Shown here: one piece after another, positions 35,701 through 45,168 of the stretch
How positions within the stretch are numbered: position 1 is the stretch's first letter
Layout: each line of letters starts with the position of its first letter
Source: Hoplostethus atlanticus
Taxonomy: Eukaryota; Chordata; Actinopteri; Trachichthyiformes; Trachichthyidae
Direction of reading: 5' to 3'
Assembly: GCA_034670405.1 (NCBI GenBank)
Contig: JAXDDX010000051.1
Span: 1,587,501 to 1,651,500, forward strand
Length of the DNA: 64,000 nt
Made by a program: the position numbers and the translations under genes
Notes under the pieces: model-generated
What the model was told of the DNA's origin: nothing
Databases searched by the model: none
Seen by the model: only the letters and a program-made list of their open reading frames with translations

Positions 35701-36610
35701 ATTCCTTTCCAACAGCAACCAACTCAAGAGGACAGGGAGGCGTGTGACACTGCTAACAGACAAGTTCCCAAAACTTCCCAACATAGCTTTTCCACGGTAC
35801 TAGACTCCAAGGAGTGAAAAACACTGATAAGAGCCAGGTCTGTTTCCACTGAGCGAGACTGTGTTTGTCTTGAAGTTTGTGACAGCTGTGATCAGTGACT
35901 GACAAGCCTTAGGCCACGTCCACACTAAGCTGGGTAAATTTGAAAACACATACTTATCCTCTCCCGTCCACACTAGGGCGGCATTTTGGTCTGCGTATGC
36001 CTATGGAAGGAGGTATGCGTTTTGGTGGTCTAGTGCGGACGGTGAGCTTTTCGAAAACGCTAGACCCAAAAATGCTGTTGTCAAATTTAACCGGCTTAGT
36101 GTAGACGTACTCTTAAACTTCAGTGTGTTCCACATGTTGCATAGCAGTGAAGGGAACAATGCATGTGTATAACTTATCTAAGAGCCTACAATGTATTATT
36201 TAATTGGCTATATAGAAAAGAAAACAAATACACCATAAACCATTTTTACTATTAAAAGACATCCTACTCATTCTTCAGGACCCCCCAGTTACAAAACTGT
36301 ATTGTGTAACTCAGTAAGTTGTCAATGTCACTGTACCAAGACAAATCCCAGTAGGCTTACTGCACTTAGTGTTCAACATTTTGACTCTGATAAAGAATGT
36401 GAAAAACATGGTACTCACATGGCTGAGCCTCTACCATTCTACCTGGATGAAAGTCTTGGAACAAGAGAAAAAAAGAAAGTAAAACATCAGGTTAGAGACA
36501 AATCCATCAAACCCCAAAAATCCAAAGCGTTCCTAAAGTAGAAGGTAACATGACCGGGGACCCTTACAGCTGGAGAGAAGCGTGGAGGTGAACAGTAGGA
36601 GGGGGCCCAT
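24102..36610 (-). CDS. pecam1: pecam1 (CD31), platelet endothelial cell adhesion molecule, long three-motif isoform
   Basis: Sixteen exons join in phase to 764 aa (human 738): 36568-36610, 36419-36442, 33462-33758, 32516-32797, 32128-32397, 31513-31788, 30943-31224, 30340-30618, 29974-30075, 29819-29849, 29438-29517, 27261-27314, 26787-26876, 26215-26271, 25630-25652, 24102-24206. Order: signal peptide (about 1-21), six Ig-like domains (about 23-584), a single transmembrane helix (about 593-612), cytoplasmic tail. Tail motifs are VEYTEV (Y690, ITIM), TVYSEL (Y714, ITSM) and VEYAEL (Y736, second ITIM). Human has VQYTEV and TVYSEV only. CD31 mediates homophilic endothelial and leukocyte adhesion and recruits SHP-2 through phosphorylated ITIM/ITSM (established). 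The ATG at 36610 has A at -3 and G at +4. Identity rests on domain layout, exon sizes and the tail motifs. Confidence 0.9.
24207..25629 (-). other. pecam1 last intron; MITE-like fragment
   Basis: No exon seen. The stretch from about 25140 (GGGGCCCGATTCATAAAAG) has the look of a degraded teleost DNA-transposon end with repeated CTTAAG words. No matching second end was found. Confidence 0.35.
25630..25652 (-). CDS. pecam1: pecam1 cytoplasmic exon 15 (23-base micro-exon)
   Basis: Acceptor TTCCCTACAG|GT and donor GACTAT|GTGAGT. Encodes GAADHHDY and changes phase from 1 to 0, which is exactly what the last exon needs. Confidence 0.78.
26215..26271 (-). CDS. pecam1: pecam1 cytoplasmic exon 14 (ITSM TVYSEL)
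   Basis: 57 bases, phase 1-1. Encodes VPLRKGTDTVYSELQNSPC. Aligns with human DLGKKDTETVYSEVRKA. Acceptor TTTAACAG|TT and donor TGTG|GTGAGT. Confidence 0.87.
26735..26777. repeat. GT/CA microsatellite abutting a pecam1 splice donor
   Basis: About 21 GT units on the plus strand, so a CA repeat in the pecam1 transcript starting roughly ten bases after the exon 13 donor. Confidence 0.95.
26787..26876 (-). CDS. pecam1: pecam1 cytoplasmic exon 13 (ITIM VEYTEV)
   Basis: 90 bases, phase 1-1. Encodes ASDEESSLASNEPDVEYTEV then VHPQPTDPAR. Aligns with human LNSDVQYTEVQVSS. The donor AGAG|GTTACT is weak and is followed almost at once by a CA repeat in the transcript. Confidence 0.85.
27108..27210 (+). 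repeat. tRNA-derived SINE in pecam1 intron
   Basis: A-box-like AGCTCAGTGGGTAG (27115-27128) and B-box-like GGTATGACTCC (27160-27170), followed by GCTTTGGATAAAAG, the typical teleost SINE body phrase. Antisense to pecam1, just downstream of exon 12. Confidence 0.7.
27261..27314 (-). CDS. pecam1: pecam1 cytoplasmic exon 12
   Basis: 54 bases, phase 1-1, so it can be skipped without frameshift. Encodes VRVDRAATSVWSERPPHA plus one base. Acceptor TCTTGTAG|TG and donor GCAG|GTGAGT. Confidence 0.7.
28353..28358 (-). terminator. pecam1: Poly(A) signal for the short pecam1 isoform
   Basis: AATAAA on the minus strand about 430 bases after the short-tail stop, followed by a GT-rich stretch. Confidence 0.65.
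28783..28904 (-). CDS. pecam1: pecam1 alternative terminal exon (short tail)
   Basis: Encodes DAAARYDGTEGRVTNGTRDS, VASLPADISNRSSYSIPATV, then TAG. No ITIM or ITSM. No convincing internal donor, so it is read as a last exon. Confidence 0.7.
28783..36610 (-). CDS. pecam1: pecam1, predicted short isoform with alternative terminal exon (no ITIM)
   Basis: The first eleven exons are as in the long form. The phase-1 donor at 29438 can join the acceptor at 28904, whose exon encodes DAAARYDGTEGRVTNGTRDS through SSYSIPATV and a stop at 28783-28785, giving 695 aa. The strong acceptor CTTCTTGCAG, in-phase coding, and an AATAAA about 430 bases later with GT-rich sequence beyond it support a genuine last exon. 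The RYDGTEG segment resembles the human C-terminal RYSRTEG, so this exon may be the orthologue of the human final exon now lying upstream of the ITIM exons. The alternative is that the two ends represent partly duplicated genes. Transcript evidence is needed to choose. Confidence 0.65.
29438..29517 (-). CDS. pecam1: pecam1 exon 11 (juxtamembrane tail, branch point for two tails)
   Basis: 80 bases: VKPSSPKSDDSLTVTLTHD then TEVYNAAT plus one base. The phase-1 donor ACAG|GTAGCT can splice to 28904 (short tail) or 27314 (long tail), both in frame. Confidence 0.83.
29819..29849 (-). CDS. pecam1: pecam1 exon 10 (31-base micro-exon)
   Basis: Acceptor CTTATCGTAG|GT and donor TCAGT|GTGAGT. Encodes GKREAATELS plus two bases. 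It repairs the phase between exons 9 and 11, which cannot be joined directly. Resembles human PVEMS. Confidence 0.82.
29974..30075 (-). CDS. pecam1: pecam1 exon 9 (transmembrane)
   Basis: 102 bases. Encodes VRMAMWKKGVIVASCLLVV then AVLVLLFVLRFRAKR, a single hydrophobic helix after WKKG as in human (APWKKGLIAV) and a basic stop-transfer segment. Donor AGAG|GTAGAG. Confidence 0.93.
30196..30292 (-). repeat. SINE fragment between pecam1 Ig6 and transmembrane exons
   Basis: The minus strand reads TGGCATAGTGAGTAGCGAG (A-box-like) and, further on, GTGTCCTTGAGTAAGACACC, the conserved teleost SINE phrase also present near 6770. The B box is degraded. Confidence 0.55.
30340..30618 (-). CDS. pecam1: pecam1 exon 8 (Ig domain 6)
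   Basis: 279 bases, phase 1-1. Contains GDDLYLICGIKGTPPVTFKW and HSGTYYCEAINHANNVV, the best conserved Ig domain here. Donor GATG|GTGAGA. Confidence 0.92.
30943..31224 (-). CDS. pecam1: pecam1 exon 7 (Ig domain 5)
   Basis: 282 bases, phase 1-1. Contains GRPFQIHCQSDIGSLPINYT and SQYMCKAENSQHKKGLRS. Donor ACAG|GTGAGA. Confidence 0.9.
31513..31788 (-). CDS. pecam1: pecam1 exon 6 (Ig domain 4)
   Basis: 276 bases, phase 1-1. Contains GDEMKLTCRSESYASERL and NDFNYTCAAQAKGIVK. Donor AAAG|GTAAGC. Confidence 0.9.
32128..32397 (-). CDS. pecam1: pecam1 exon 5 (Ig domain 3)
   Basis: 270 bases, phase 1-1. Contains GDQLKISCTVRNFQYN and NSGEFECRVETGN. Donor ACTG|GTGAGT. Confidence 0.9.
32516..32797 (-). 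CDS. pecam1: pecam1 exon 4 (Ig domain 2)
   Basis: 282 bases, phase 1-1. Contains GEEVIARCTAPEEMGSIIFY and HKIHCDYTVLI cysteines. Donor AAAG|GTAATT. Confidence 0.9.
33462..33758 (-). CDS. pecam1: pecam1 exon 3 (Ig domain 1)
   Basis: 297 bases, phase 1-1. Contains NVTVRCQVIVSS and NTGKYKCKIDIEGK, the two Ig cysteines. FTI at the start matches human SFTINSV. Domain 1 carries the homophilic adhesion surface in the family. Donor is weak (ACAG|GTTGGT). Confidence 0.9.
33759..36418 (-). other. pecam1 intron 2
   Basis: 2.66 kb intron with no coding exon seen. It holds the complete Harbinger-type MITE at 35912-36112; the rest is unremarkable. Confidence 0.6.
35912..36112. mobile_element. Complete Harbinger-type MITE in pecam1 intron 2
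   Basis: 201 bases flanked by TTA on both sides (35909-35911 and 36113-36115). Terminal inverted repeats GGCCACGTCCACACTAAGC and, from the other end, GAGTACGTCTACACTAAGC continue into TTAAATTTGA/GTAAATTTGA. The 3-base TTA duplication is the PIF/Harbinger hallmark. No coding capacity. Confidence 0.75.
36419..36442 (-). CDS. pecam1: pecam1 exon 2 (24-base micro-exon)
   Basis: Acceptor TTTCATCCAG|GT and donor GCCAT|GTGAGT. Encodes CRMVEAQP plus one base of Ser, joining in frame to FTIRHISLAIEP. Human PECAM1 also has a tiny exon (LEGQENS) here. Confidence 0.85.
36568..36610 (-). CDS. pecam1: pecam1 exon 1 (start, signal peptide)
   Basis: Encodes MGPLLLFTSTLLSS plus one base. Donor CCAGCT|GTAAGG. 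ATG in strong Kozak context. Confidence 0.85.
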
Positions 36611-36739
36611 CCTGGGTGAGGGCTTCTGGGACTCCCTAAGCTGCTGGCTGTCCTGGAGGTAACTGGCTTGTGACTGCACAGGCTGATGGGCTGGGGGACA
36701 GCTCTGGTGGGCGGGGGTGGACACGAAGGTGGCGCTCTA

Positions 36740-36830
36740 CCTCAGCCACTCAGTGGTCAGCCAGCGGCAGCGGTTATCACCCCAAGCAGCCCTTGGCTTG
36801 GCTTAATTTGACAGGAAGTGACTGTTGTTT
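36740..36830 (-). promoter_or_regulatory. pecam1: Candidate pecam1 promoter with GATA and ETS motifs
   Basis: TTATC at 36774-36778 (minus GATAA) and ACAGGAAGTG at 36811-36820 (ETS core) lie 160-210 bases upstream of the pecam1 ATG. GATA and ETS factors drive endothelial PECAM1 in mammals (established), so the motifs fit, though both are short. Confidence 0.35.
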
Positions 36831-37303
36831 CCTCAGGATGTTCGCGCCGCCTGGCTCTTTGCTGTTGTGGAATGTTCTCTTCTGGTCTCGTCCGTCCATC
36901 CGTGTGTGTGTGTGTGTGAGAGAGAGAGTTTCACTGCTTACGGTGTAGTAGTCAGGCCTTTGACCTTGGCCGCCAGGGCCTCTGCAGGTAAATAGAAGTG
37001 TGAGACAGTCTTGTTTCTATCTGCAGTAAAGCCCATTTCCTGAGGTGATATTCATTGTGCTCAGCCACGGAAAAGTTTTCAGTGTCATAAATCTCAGCCG
37101 AGCTTTTAGAGGACGCTAGAGAGAGAGTGGGTGGAACTGCGTTCACTTGCACATATTTTCATATTTTAAACACATCACTTACCCAGGCATACTCTAGGTA
37201 TACCACTGAGGACAGTCAACTGAGTTAGACTAGTTTTTATTTAGTTTCATTTCAGAAGTCAAGAAAAAAATGATTAACTCAAAAAAGGCAGTTTTACTAC
37301 GTC

Positions 37304-37315
37304 GCCCCCTAGGTG
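37304..37315 (-). promoter_or_regulatory. CTCF-like motif between pecam1 and rptor
   Basis: The minus strand reads CACCTAGGGGGC, ten of twelve positions of the CTCF core CCASYAGRKGGC. Same motif orientation as the site at 23378. Confidence 0.3.
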
Positions 37316-37379
37316 TCAAGGGATAAGAAATGTATTGGTTCCTTCGAATTACATTAAATTACATTACATTAGTAATTGG

Positions 37380-38640
37380 TTTGGACTCCATGTTCGTGGC
37401 CCATTTCCCTCTCTCTGGTTATGGTGGCTACATGATCGGATCGGTGTTGTGCAGTTGTGACGATGAACAGTGGCCTTCTACCACTTTCGGCAGAAACGTG
37501 GTGTTCCAGAATCGACGGTGGATTCACTGATAGAGGGAAAGGTAGGTTAAATATATGATAGTTTTATGTAGCCATGGCTGAGTTATTGTTAGCTAGGACG
37601 TGTTCATATTCTCAGGTAGGCAGTTTAACACCTGTATGATATCCGCCTTCCATTGCAGAGTTTCGTGGTAACGAGTGACTGCAGACAACCTTGATGTTGA
37701 TGGACAGGTAAGCAGAGGCTACACGATGCCTGAATGTTGTTGATCGCCATCAGGGCTGTCGTTGCCTTCTATTGTGGACTATTGTGTCGATGCGTCAAGC
37801 TTTAATGTGTATTTTGTACGTTTTTCTTACAAAGTATTGAGAGAAATATTTCTATTAGATATGTTATTCATTGGCAAAATGAAAAGCATGTCACAAAGCC
37901 CAAACCCCATTACAAGTTGACTATTTATGTGTTCATGTAGTGTAGGACTTATTGGAAATATAAGTTTTAAACTGGTACATTTCATCTTGCTAGGTATCCA
38001 AGCTGGAAATCTGTTTTAATCACAAGCAAGAAAATCACAAAAAATGAAATATACTTAAATGAAGTATCATATCTGTCACAATGTGGTATAATACTGTTTT
38101 TTGTGCAACTACATTTAAAATGAATTTGATTGTTAAAGATGCAGAATACTTGTTTTCTCAAATAAATGCAAATAAGGTGTATTTAATTGTTCCTAACTTC
38201 TGAAGACTGCATCGAATTCACTGTGGAACTTACTGAAATGCTTTATTGTTATAGTTGGAAAATATAATTGGAAATTAGTTGGAAAGTATAATTGAATTTT
38301 CCAGTATTGCTATTATTGATGACGCAGAACCACCACAGCATCATGGTGCATCAAACACACATGGTAGAGACAGACAATTCTGTGTTTTGTGTATTTGGTT
38401 TATTTCATTGATTTCATTTCCTGCCTTATAAACCACACACAGCAAAGCAGTCTACAGTCACACCTGTTTGTTTTCATTCCTCCTTCCTTCTACTTTGTTA
38501 AAGTCTCTTCTTTTTCTCCAGATCTAAAACCGTAAAACTCAAAGTGGGACACTTAGATATGAATGTGATCTGAGGGATGACATCGAAATGCACACTTTTG
38601 GATGAGCTGGTGAAGCAGTAGGGGGCTGCAGTAAGGCCTG
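37380..38640 (+). ncRNA. Possible plus-strand spliced noncoding transcript
   Basis: Three segments have plus-strand splice borders: an exon ending at 37541 (GGGAAAG|GTAGGT), an exon 37659-37707 (acceptor CCATTGCAG, donor GACAG|GTAAGC), and an exon from 38522 (acceptor TTTTTCTCCAG). Joined, they carry only short frames (the longest from the exon 2 ATGs is about 20 codons). It would be divergent from pecam1 and overlap the end of the rptor 3' UTR. Splice signals alone are weak proof. Confidence 0.3.
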
Positions 38641-41389
38641 CTAAACAATGGAGAATGGACAGCATGTGTTACCAGTTCATTTTCAGTCCACAGGCAAAGC
38701 GTTTGTAGTCCATTCCATTACAATGAAAAGCAAAGCTTGGGATGTTAGAGGCAAAAAGGTGAGGTTGGTGAAGCAGGAAAATAAGGGGGGGGATTGGGAT
38801 ATCGCTGATGGAGGGGGAGCATGGCGGGAGAGACAGAGGGAGTGTGTATGTATGTATGTATGTGTGTGAGGGGAAGGCTGTCCCCTTTCTCTTCCTTCCA
38901 CCTCGCCGAGGCAAAGGCAAACAAAATGCCAGTGAACGGAGAGCAAAATTAAAAACATAAAATTACACAAAAAAGAAAAAGAAAAATGATAAAAAGCTAA
39001 ATAAGCAAAAGCTGCTACCCCAGGGGAAGAGGCATGTCAATGGTGATACTGCACATTTAAGGAAAAGAAAAAAAAACCCTCAAGAGCCTGCATTAAAAAA
39101 AAAAAGAAAAAAAAAAAAAAAGAAAAAAGAAAAAAAAGAGGCATCACAAAATAGCACCACGGTGACATTTATGTCAACAATTGCAATTTCCATTATCTCT
39201 GCAGTGACACCAGACCAAGCCTTGTGGCAGACGTCACCTCTGTCTATCATGCTGAGGACACTGAGAGGTTGGCAGTTGCTCAACAGTGGTTTGAGGTGGC
39301 TCATTACAAGTACCTGAGCTAGATTCAAGCGGCTGAGAGCTGTGCGGCTGTTGGCAAAGATACAGTGAATACATACAGGTACAGTGTTAAGAGAAAATTC
39401 TGCTTGTCAGTTTACTCTGTGCGTTGTTCAAAGTACTACAGGTCTGATGCCACTCCTCCACGTGCAACACGTCGCTACGTCATACCCACTCCCTCCCACT
39501 CTGTTAAACAACATCAAATCAAACAACTCTGGCAATAAAATTAAAAATTAAAACTCAAAGAAAATAAAGAACAGAAGAAAAGAAATCTTGCAGCGGAGGA
39601 AAACTGTCCCAAGGGTGGAGGGTTGATCCCTGGTGTGACCCATAACCTAAAAATATTCAGTTTCCCACAGCGCGGTTTACTCCAGGGTGTCTTGACTGTC
39701 TGGAATAAGCCGCTGCCCCTCACCGTCTCTCAAACATCACATAAGGGTGGTTAGATTAGCCGCAGGGCACAACTTCCATTTATATTACCTTAAGGCGGAC
39801 AAAGATGGAAGCTAGGGGCCACCTGAGGGAATGAGGGGCGAGGAAGGAGAGCCGGTCTAGATTAGCACACAAGGGGCAAAGCGAACAAGTGATGTGTGCC
39901 TGGGGTCGGTGTACACGGCTGATGTGGGTCAAAAAGTATGTGCAGGTACTTATTCTGGTTTGTTTTGCCCTGCTTAGGTGCCAGATGGGTGGGGTTTGGG
40001 ACAGCACGATAAGTCGCAGCAAGTTCAGACGATCGCAGGAAAGCACTCTTAGTACTTTTCTGTGATTGATAACTGACAACTGATGAGAGTTGTACTGACA
40101 GGGTAAACTCCACCCCTCCTGGTACTCAAAACACATCAAAACAAACTCAAAAGAACTGCACTGTTGTGAATGTCAATGGGGATGCTTGTATTGCTGTGTT
40201 GTCACACCTCTGAGTACTGCAGGCTGGGGTTCAGCATTTAGGAAAGACTGGTAGCTACGGCCGACTCAAGCTATTGCCTTGGAACCCAAGTACTGTTTTT
40301 CCATCTCGGGCTTGAGTGGAGGCTCCAAAATAACAAGGGGGTAGCTTGAGGCTGGATCTCGGGAGTTCTTTATTGCTTTGCAGGTGCGGTAGACGGGTAG
40401 CGTTGGACACCTCTAGAGTTGGGTGAGGTTGGGTTTACATTTAGAGTGGGGTTACAACTGCGTGGATATTGTTACCACTCCAGTTCTCCTCTCACTGTGC
40501 TAGCTATAAGGGGAAATATCATCCTTTGGGCAATGGGTTACTGTAGAGCGTTAGGTTTAAACAAGGGGGCTTGCATGGAAGAGATTAGTAAGTTTGGCAC
40601 ACTGGGGTCATTGAAGGGTACTTATCTGCAGGAAGTTCAGTCCTAGCATGGCAGAGGGCATCTTTTTGGGCACCAGTTGTGTCGAAGGCTATGAGGGCCC
40701 ACTCTGGGGCACATCTGTGCTATAATTCACTTGAATACACTCACACACACACACACGCACAAACACACATCACGTCTGCCTGGTGAAGCGCCAGGCAAAA
40801 TGAGCATAGTCCACCATCTCTGGGTCATGATACACATCTTCTCAGCGATGCAGCAAAGTAGCAAAACTCCATAATTTGGGTCCTTTGGGTGTCGCGGGGC
40901 CAGTCGACTGAGTCCATCAACACATTGACGTCCAGCGTAGAGCAAGTCCGCGTTTCCTGCCCAGGGTGAATGTGTATGTGTTTGACAGTGTGTGTGTTCT
41001 CCTCTGGACGACCCCCTGACCCTCTGGGTACGTAGGGGCGAAAGTTCACTCAGGTAGTGAATGAATGCCCCCGCGATAGGTGTGTACCTCTTCTTAAAAT
41101 AGAACCTATCATCTTCTGTATACGTCATTTAAATATACACGCTCCTCAGCACAGCCAAGTCTACAATCATTAGCTTCATAATAACAATAGGAATAAACCA
41201 TGAGAATAATAATAACAATAATAATAATATATAGTCGTTCATAACATGAGTTATTGTCAGCAGCCATCACTAGAACATTCAGGGTGGTAATTGCATATGT
41301 ACAATAGAACATCATTTACATCCTGGCCTTGAGGGCTCAGGGTCAGAAGTCATAGGTGCTGGGGGGTTGGGTTGTGTGTTGCTGGTGTG
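38380..41389 (-). other. rptor: rptor 3' UTR
   Basis: About 3 kb from the rptor stop to a minus-strand AATAAA at 38399-38404, followed by a GT-rich downstream element. It contains a long A-rich tract on the plus strand (39093-39140). No other gene was recognised inside. An earlier poly(A) site is possible. Confidence 0.5.
38399..38404 (-). terminator. rptor: Poly(A) signal AATAAA, candidate for rptor
   Basis: Minus-strand AATAAA with TGTCTGTCTC and TGTGTGTTTG downstream. Confidence 0.5.
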
Positions 41390-41458
41390 TTATCTGAGCC
41401 TCTTCTCTGCTGAATAGATGGACATGTAGTAGTCGTTGCTGCCTACCGCCAAGTGGGG
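41390..41458 (-). CDS. rptor: rptor last coding exon (C-terminus and stop)
   Basis: Encodes PHLAVGSNDYYMSIYSAEKR then LR and TAA (41390-41392). Acceptor CCCCCAG|CC. The human end is the closely similar DYYISVYSVEKRVR. Confidence 0.96.
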   Translation of the reverse strand, partial: PHLAVGSNDYYMSIYSAEKRLR

Positions 41459-44400
41459 CTGGGGGAGAACAGACAGCGGGAGAAAAGGCATGTTAGACAC
41501 CGTCCACGTGCCAACAGAGTCACGATTTCTTTCAGGTGGTGTTCAGACCTAGTGTTTGAATGTAGTTTGTGAATGCTGTCAAGCGCTGAAAGTCTGTTGG
41601 TGAACGAAAACGACCATAGTTCATTGCACCCATGATGCAGTGCATGGTGTTGGTCAAACAGCCATGAGTCGCACTGTGTCTGTGCCAACTTGAATGAAGT
41701 GTGAATCATAGCCTATACTATACAGTAGGTTCAGAAGGTAATCCATAATGAGCTGCATGTCATATTTGCCTCACTGACTAGCGATTATCAGATGGGAGTA
41801 TGATAGTCAGCTAATGTTGCAGCAGCAAGTTAGCTAATGCTAGTCTCAGCTTGCTAAATGAACTGTCAACACTTGTTCAAATCAATCAACCTCCTAGAAC
41901 ATGGTGTGCATGGAGTCCAGTTAAAAAACAACACACTAGGCCAAATGTAAACTGCATGAATTCTGTCCTGGTAACCAAATCAAATCAATGTTAAAATGAC
42001 CATAGTTGCTGGCCTACCCAGTAAGGATGGAAGGTTAAACAGCTGATGGCTCCGATCCTTTGGCCCATGAATCCATCATAGTACTTGATGTTGCTGATCA
42101 CATCCCCGTTAGTGTTATACACTGCTATGAACTGGTTCATCGATCCGCTGCAGGAAGGGAAGAAGACAATGATAAAACCGAAAGAGAGAGGCGTCAACAC
42201 TTAGCACACTGTCGCAGGCTTCAACATCACTAAATAAATTCACCCTATTTGCCCAAATTGATTTAAGATGCTGGGTATGGTCACTGCTGGGAAAATGTCT
42301 CGGTGCACAGGAAGTGACAAATTGAAACTTAAAGAGGAAAATCCAAAACTTTCTCCTAAACAGCCGTGAGCGAGCCCTCCGCCCAGGGAGAGCTGGACTC
42401 ACCTGCTGCGAAAACATGTTTTTCACAATCTCCAAGTGTGTAGTTTATTGAAGTCACGTTACATGATCTCTGGGTAATGAAGTCCTTCAAACTTCTAAAA
42501 ACAGTTATCTCTTGCTGCCACTTGGGGCCGGCCAAAGTGCCCCGTTGCCTAGTTGAACTTTCATTACTTTTAATATTTCTAGTAGTAAGGGAGAGAGGGC
42601 AGGAGAGAGAAAGTTCTGGTGGGACCCGATCATAGTTTTGGTTGTTGCTTTGACCCTGGTTGCATAACAGTGACCTCTGAACTTACCAGGCGAACAGGTT
42701 GGCCTGTGGGTGGATGTCCAGGGCTGTTAAGCCCTTCACTGTCTGCAGCATGTTGACAGAGTCTGGTGTGCGCGGCTCAAAGAAACGAACGTCGCCGTTA
42801 ACACTGGTGGGGAGCATCAAAGTCAGTACAGACTAGAAACCAGTTTATAAAGTTATCTGAATCATAAGTAAAATAAATAAATAAATGAAACCAGAGAGGG
42901 GAGAGAGCGTACCTGACACTGATAATATGTCCCTCTGACTGCTTCTGTAGATGGGCTTTGACCACCCAGGCTCCGTGCTCCCTGTATGTCATGATGCGAC
43001 TGCAGAAACACACAACAGATAGAAGAATGTCAGTTTAATGTCAGGAAAAAAAAGTCTTAGATGTATAAAGATTTAGACAACATTAAAGTAAAATAAAATA
43101 ATTAAAATCTAAAAACGTGTCCGTCTAGAGCTGTAATGGAGGTGAGTGAACACTAGGGCGGCACCATGAGATTGTGGCTGAAGAAAAGCAAAAGTGGTTC
43201 ATCATAATAAGCCTCCTGGAGAGACAGAGCTGGCATGAAAGGAAATGAGCTCTACCTGTGTTGCCCACTACCCATAATGCACTCCTATTATATGATGAAG
43301 ATTCCTTGGTCTAATACAGGAGTGACAGCAATTACATCCAATCTGTCTAACAAACGATTTGGAGGATATGATGTTAGGTAACATCAGAATGAACTTTCTC
43401 CCAGCAATGGCAATAATTTATGTTACATGTGACATAAAATATGGTATCATAAACACATACTATGAATTATTTTATTATTATCATTATGGTTAGGAGTAGT
43501 ATTAGCAGTAGTAGAAGAGGTAGAAATCGTAGCAGTTGTAGCAGCAACAGTCGTAGTAGCAGGAGCATTTTTGCAAACACTTTTAAAAACACTTTCCCAC
43601 AACACAATTTTACACAAAAGTCTGTCGTCAGCATTTCATCAAGAATAAAAATCAAAATATGACCTGTATGTGAATGTCTAGTCAGTCCTGGAGTAATCTG
43701 GGAAAGCAACATGGTTGGGGGAAGACGTAATTCTTTGCCTAAGGGGAACTATTAAATTAGCTTTAGTTAAAGATTTATGGGGCACTTCGTGGCTTAATTG
43801 CACTGTTTTTTCCCCTTTGGGGCTGGAATTAAAATAATGTTTAACCAATGGGGGGGAAACGGTGCTACCAGGGGACATTAAAGAGATGGCAAATCTAAAG
43901 GGAGATTTATAGCACACAATATGTAATAAATATAGATTAGAGAATCAAATATATGTATGTGGGCGTTAATATGAACTGAATAATGCCCACAGAGAACTGT
44001 GTGTTCTTGAAGGTGTTTCAGTAAATAATGTCAGGCCAGTTCGAAAAAGAATGAGCCATAAAATGAAACTGCATAGGCAAAATGAATCAATTTAACCTTC
44101 TGAATGCAAAGAAGACATTAGATTAAGCCAAGAGGTCAGAGGTCGTATGCAACATGTTAGAGAGAGACTGTGTGTGTCCTACCATTCATTGGGACCCATC
44201 CTCCTGTCGTAGACGCGTACAGAACCGTCTCCCAGACCGGCAACGATGAGCGAACGTTGGGAATCACAGGACAGACTTGTCACACAGCTGTCCGCACCTG
44301 TTGGGATGTCCTGGTGGACGTGGACACACACAAACACACACACAAATCCCCTTGTAAAGACTTGTAAAGAAGCAGCCCAGGGAACTCGTTACAACGCCCT

Positions 44401-45134
44401 TTTAACATTAACTAAGAAACAATCAATCATGTCCACAGTTGACTGATGGTTTATTTCAACTTGGACCTGGCGTCAATATACAACCACAGGCAAGACTCGG
44501 CCATTTATACTAGTTTAGAGTCCATCCATCAGGACAATGATTAGCACGCTAAGGATCATTAGACGTGCTTAAAAAAAAAACCTGGTAATGGCACGGCAGC
44601 CGGTTTCCATTACTGTGACTACCGTTACTGCCTTGGTCAGACAACAACATGAATGCAGAGTTCAACGTAAAGGTCAAGTTGAAATGAGATTTCTATGGAA
44701 CAAAAGCTACTATGTGTTCATTATAGTTTTAACTGTACACATGTGAAGTATGCTCTGTTTAATAACATGTTCTTGCAGTGAAAAACATGTCAAGTGAGTT
44801 AGCCACGTTTTAGCTCATTTCAATAAAAAACGGTGAAAATGTTGTTTACTGGGACAGCCCATACCTAGACACTGCCACGTACCAGTGTGTGTATATGCCA
44901 GGTCAAGTTTATTTGTCTTTTTACAGAGAACAAGAGACACAAGACAGCTAAAACAAAAAACAAGGATAACAAAAACAAGTACAATATGAACAATACCTGG
45001 ACTTTCATCTCCCTCTCAGTGTCCCAAATCCTGATGACCCTGACATCTCCAGAGGTCATAAGGAGACCAGTCTCCTGCTCCCAGTCCACCACCATGCCTG
45101 CACCTACAGGATACCATGGCAGTTAAAATACAGA

Positions 45135-45168
<34 letters not shown>

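Noticed and set aside
37393-37530. Coding exon from MFVAHFPLSGYGG on the plus strand
   Set aside because: The frame ends before the candidate donor and has no recognised similarity; at best it is part of a noncoding exon.
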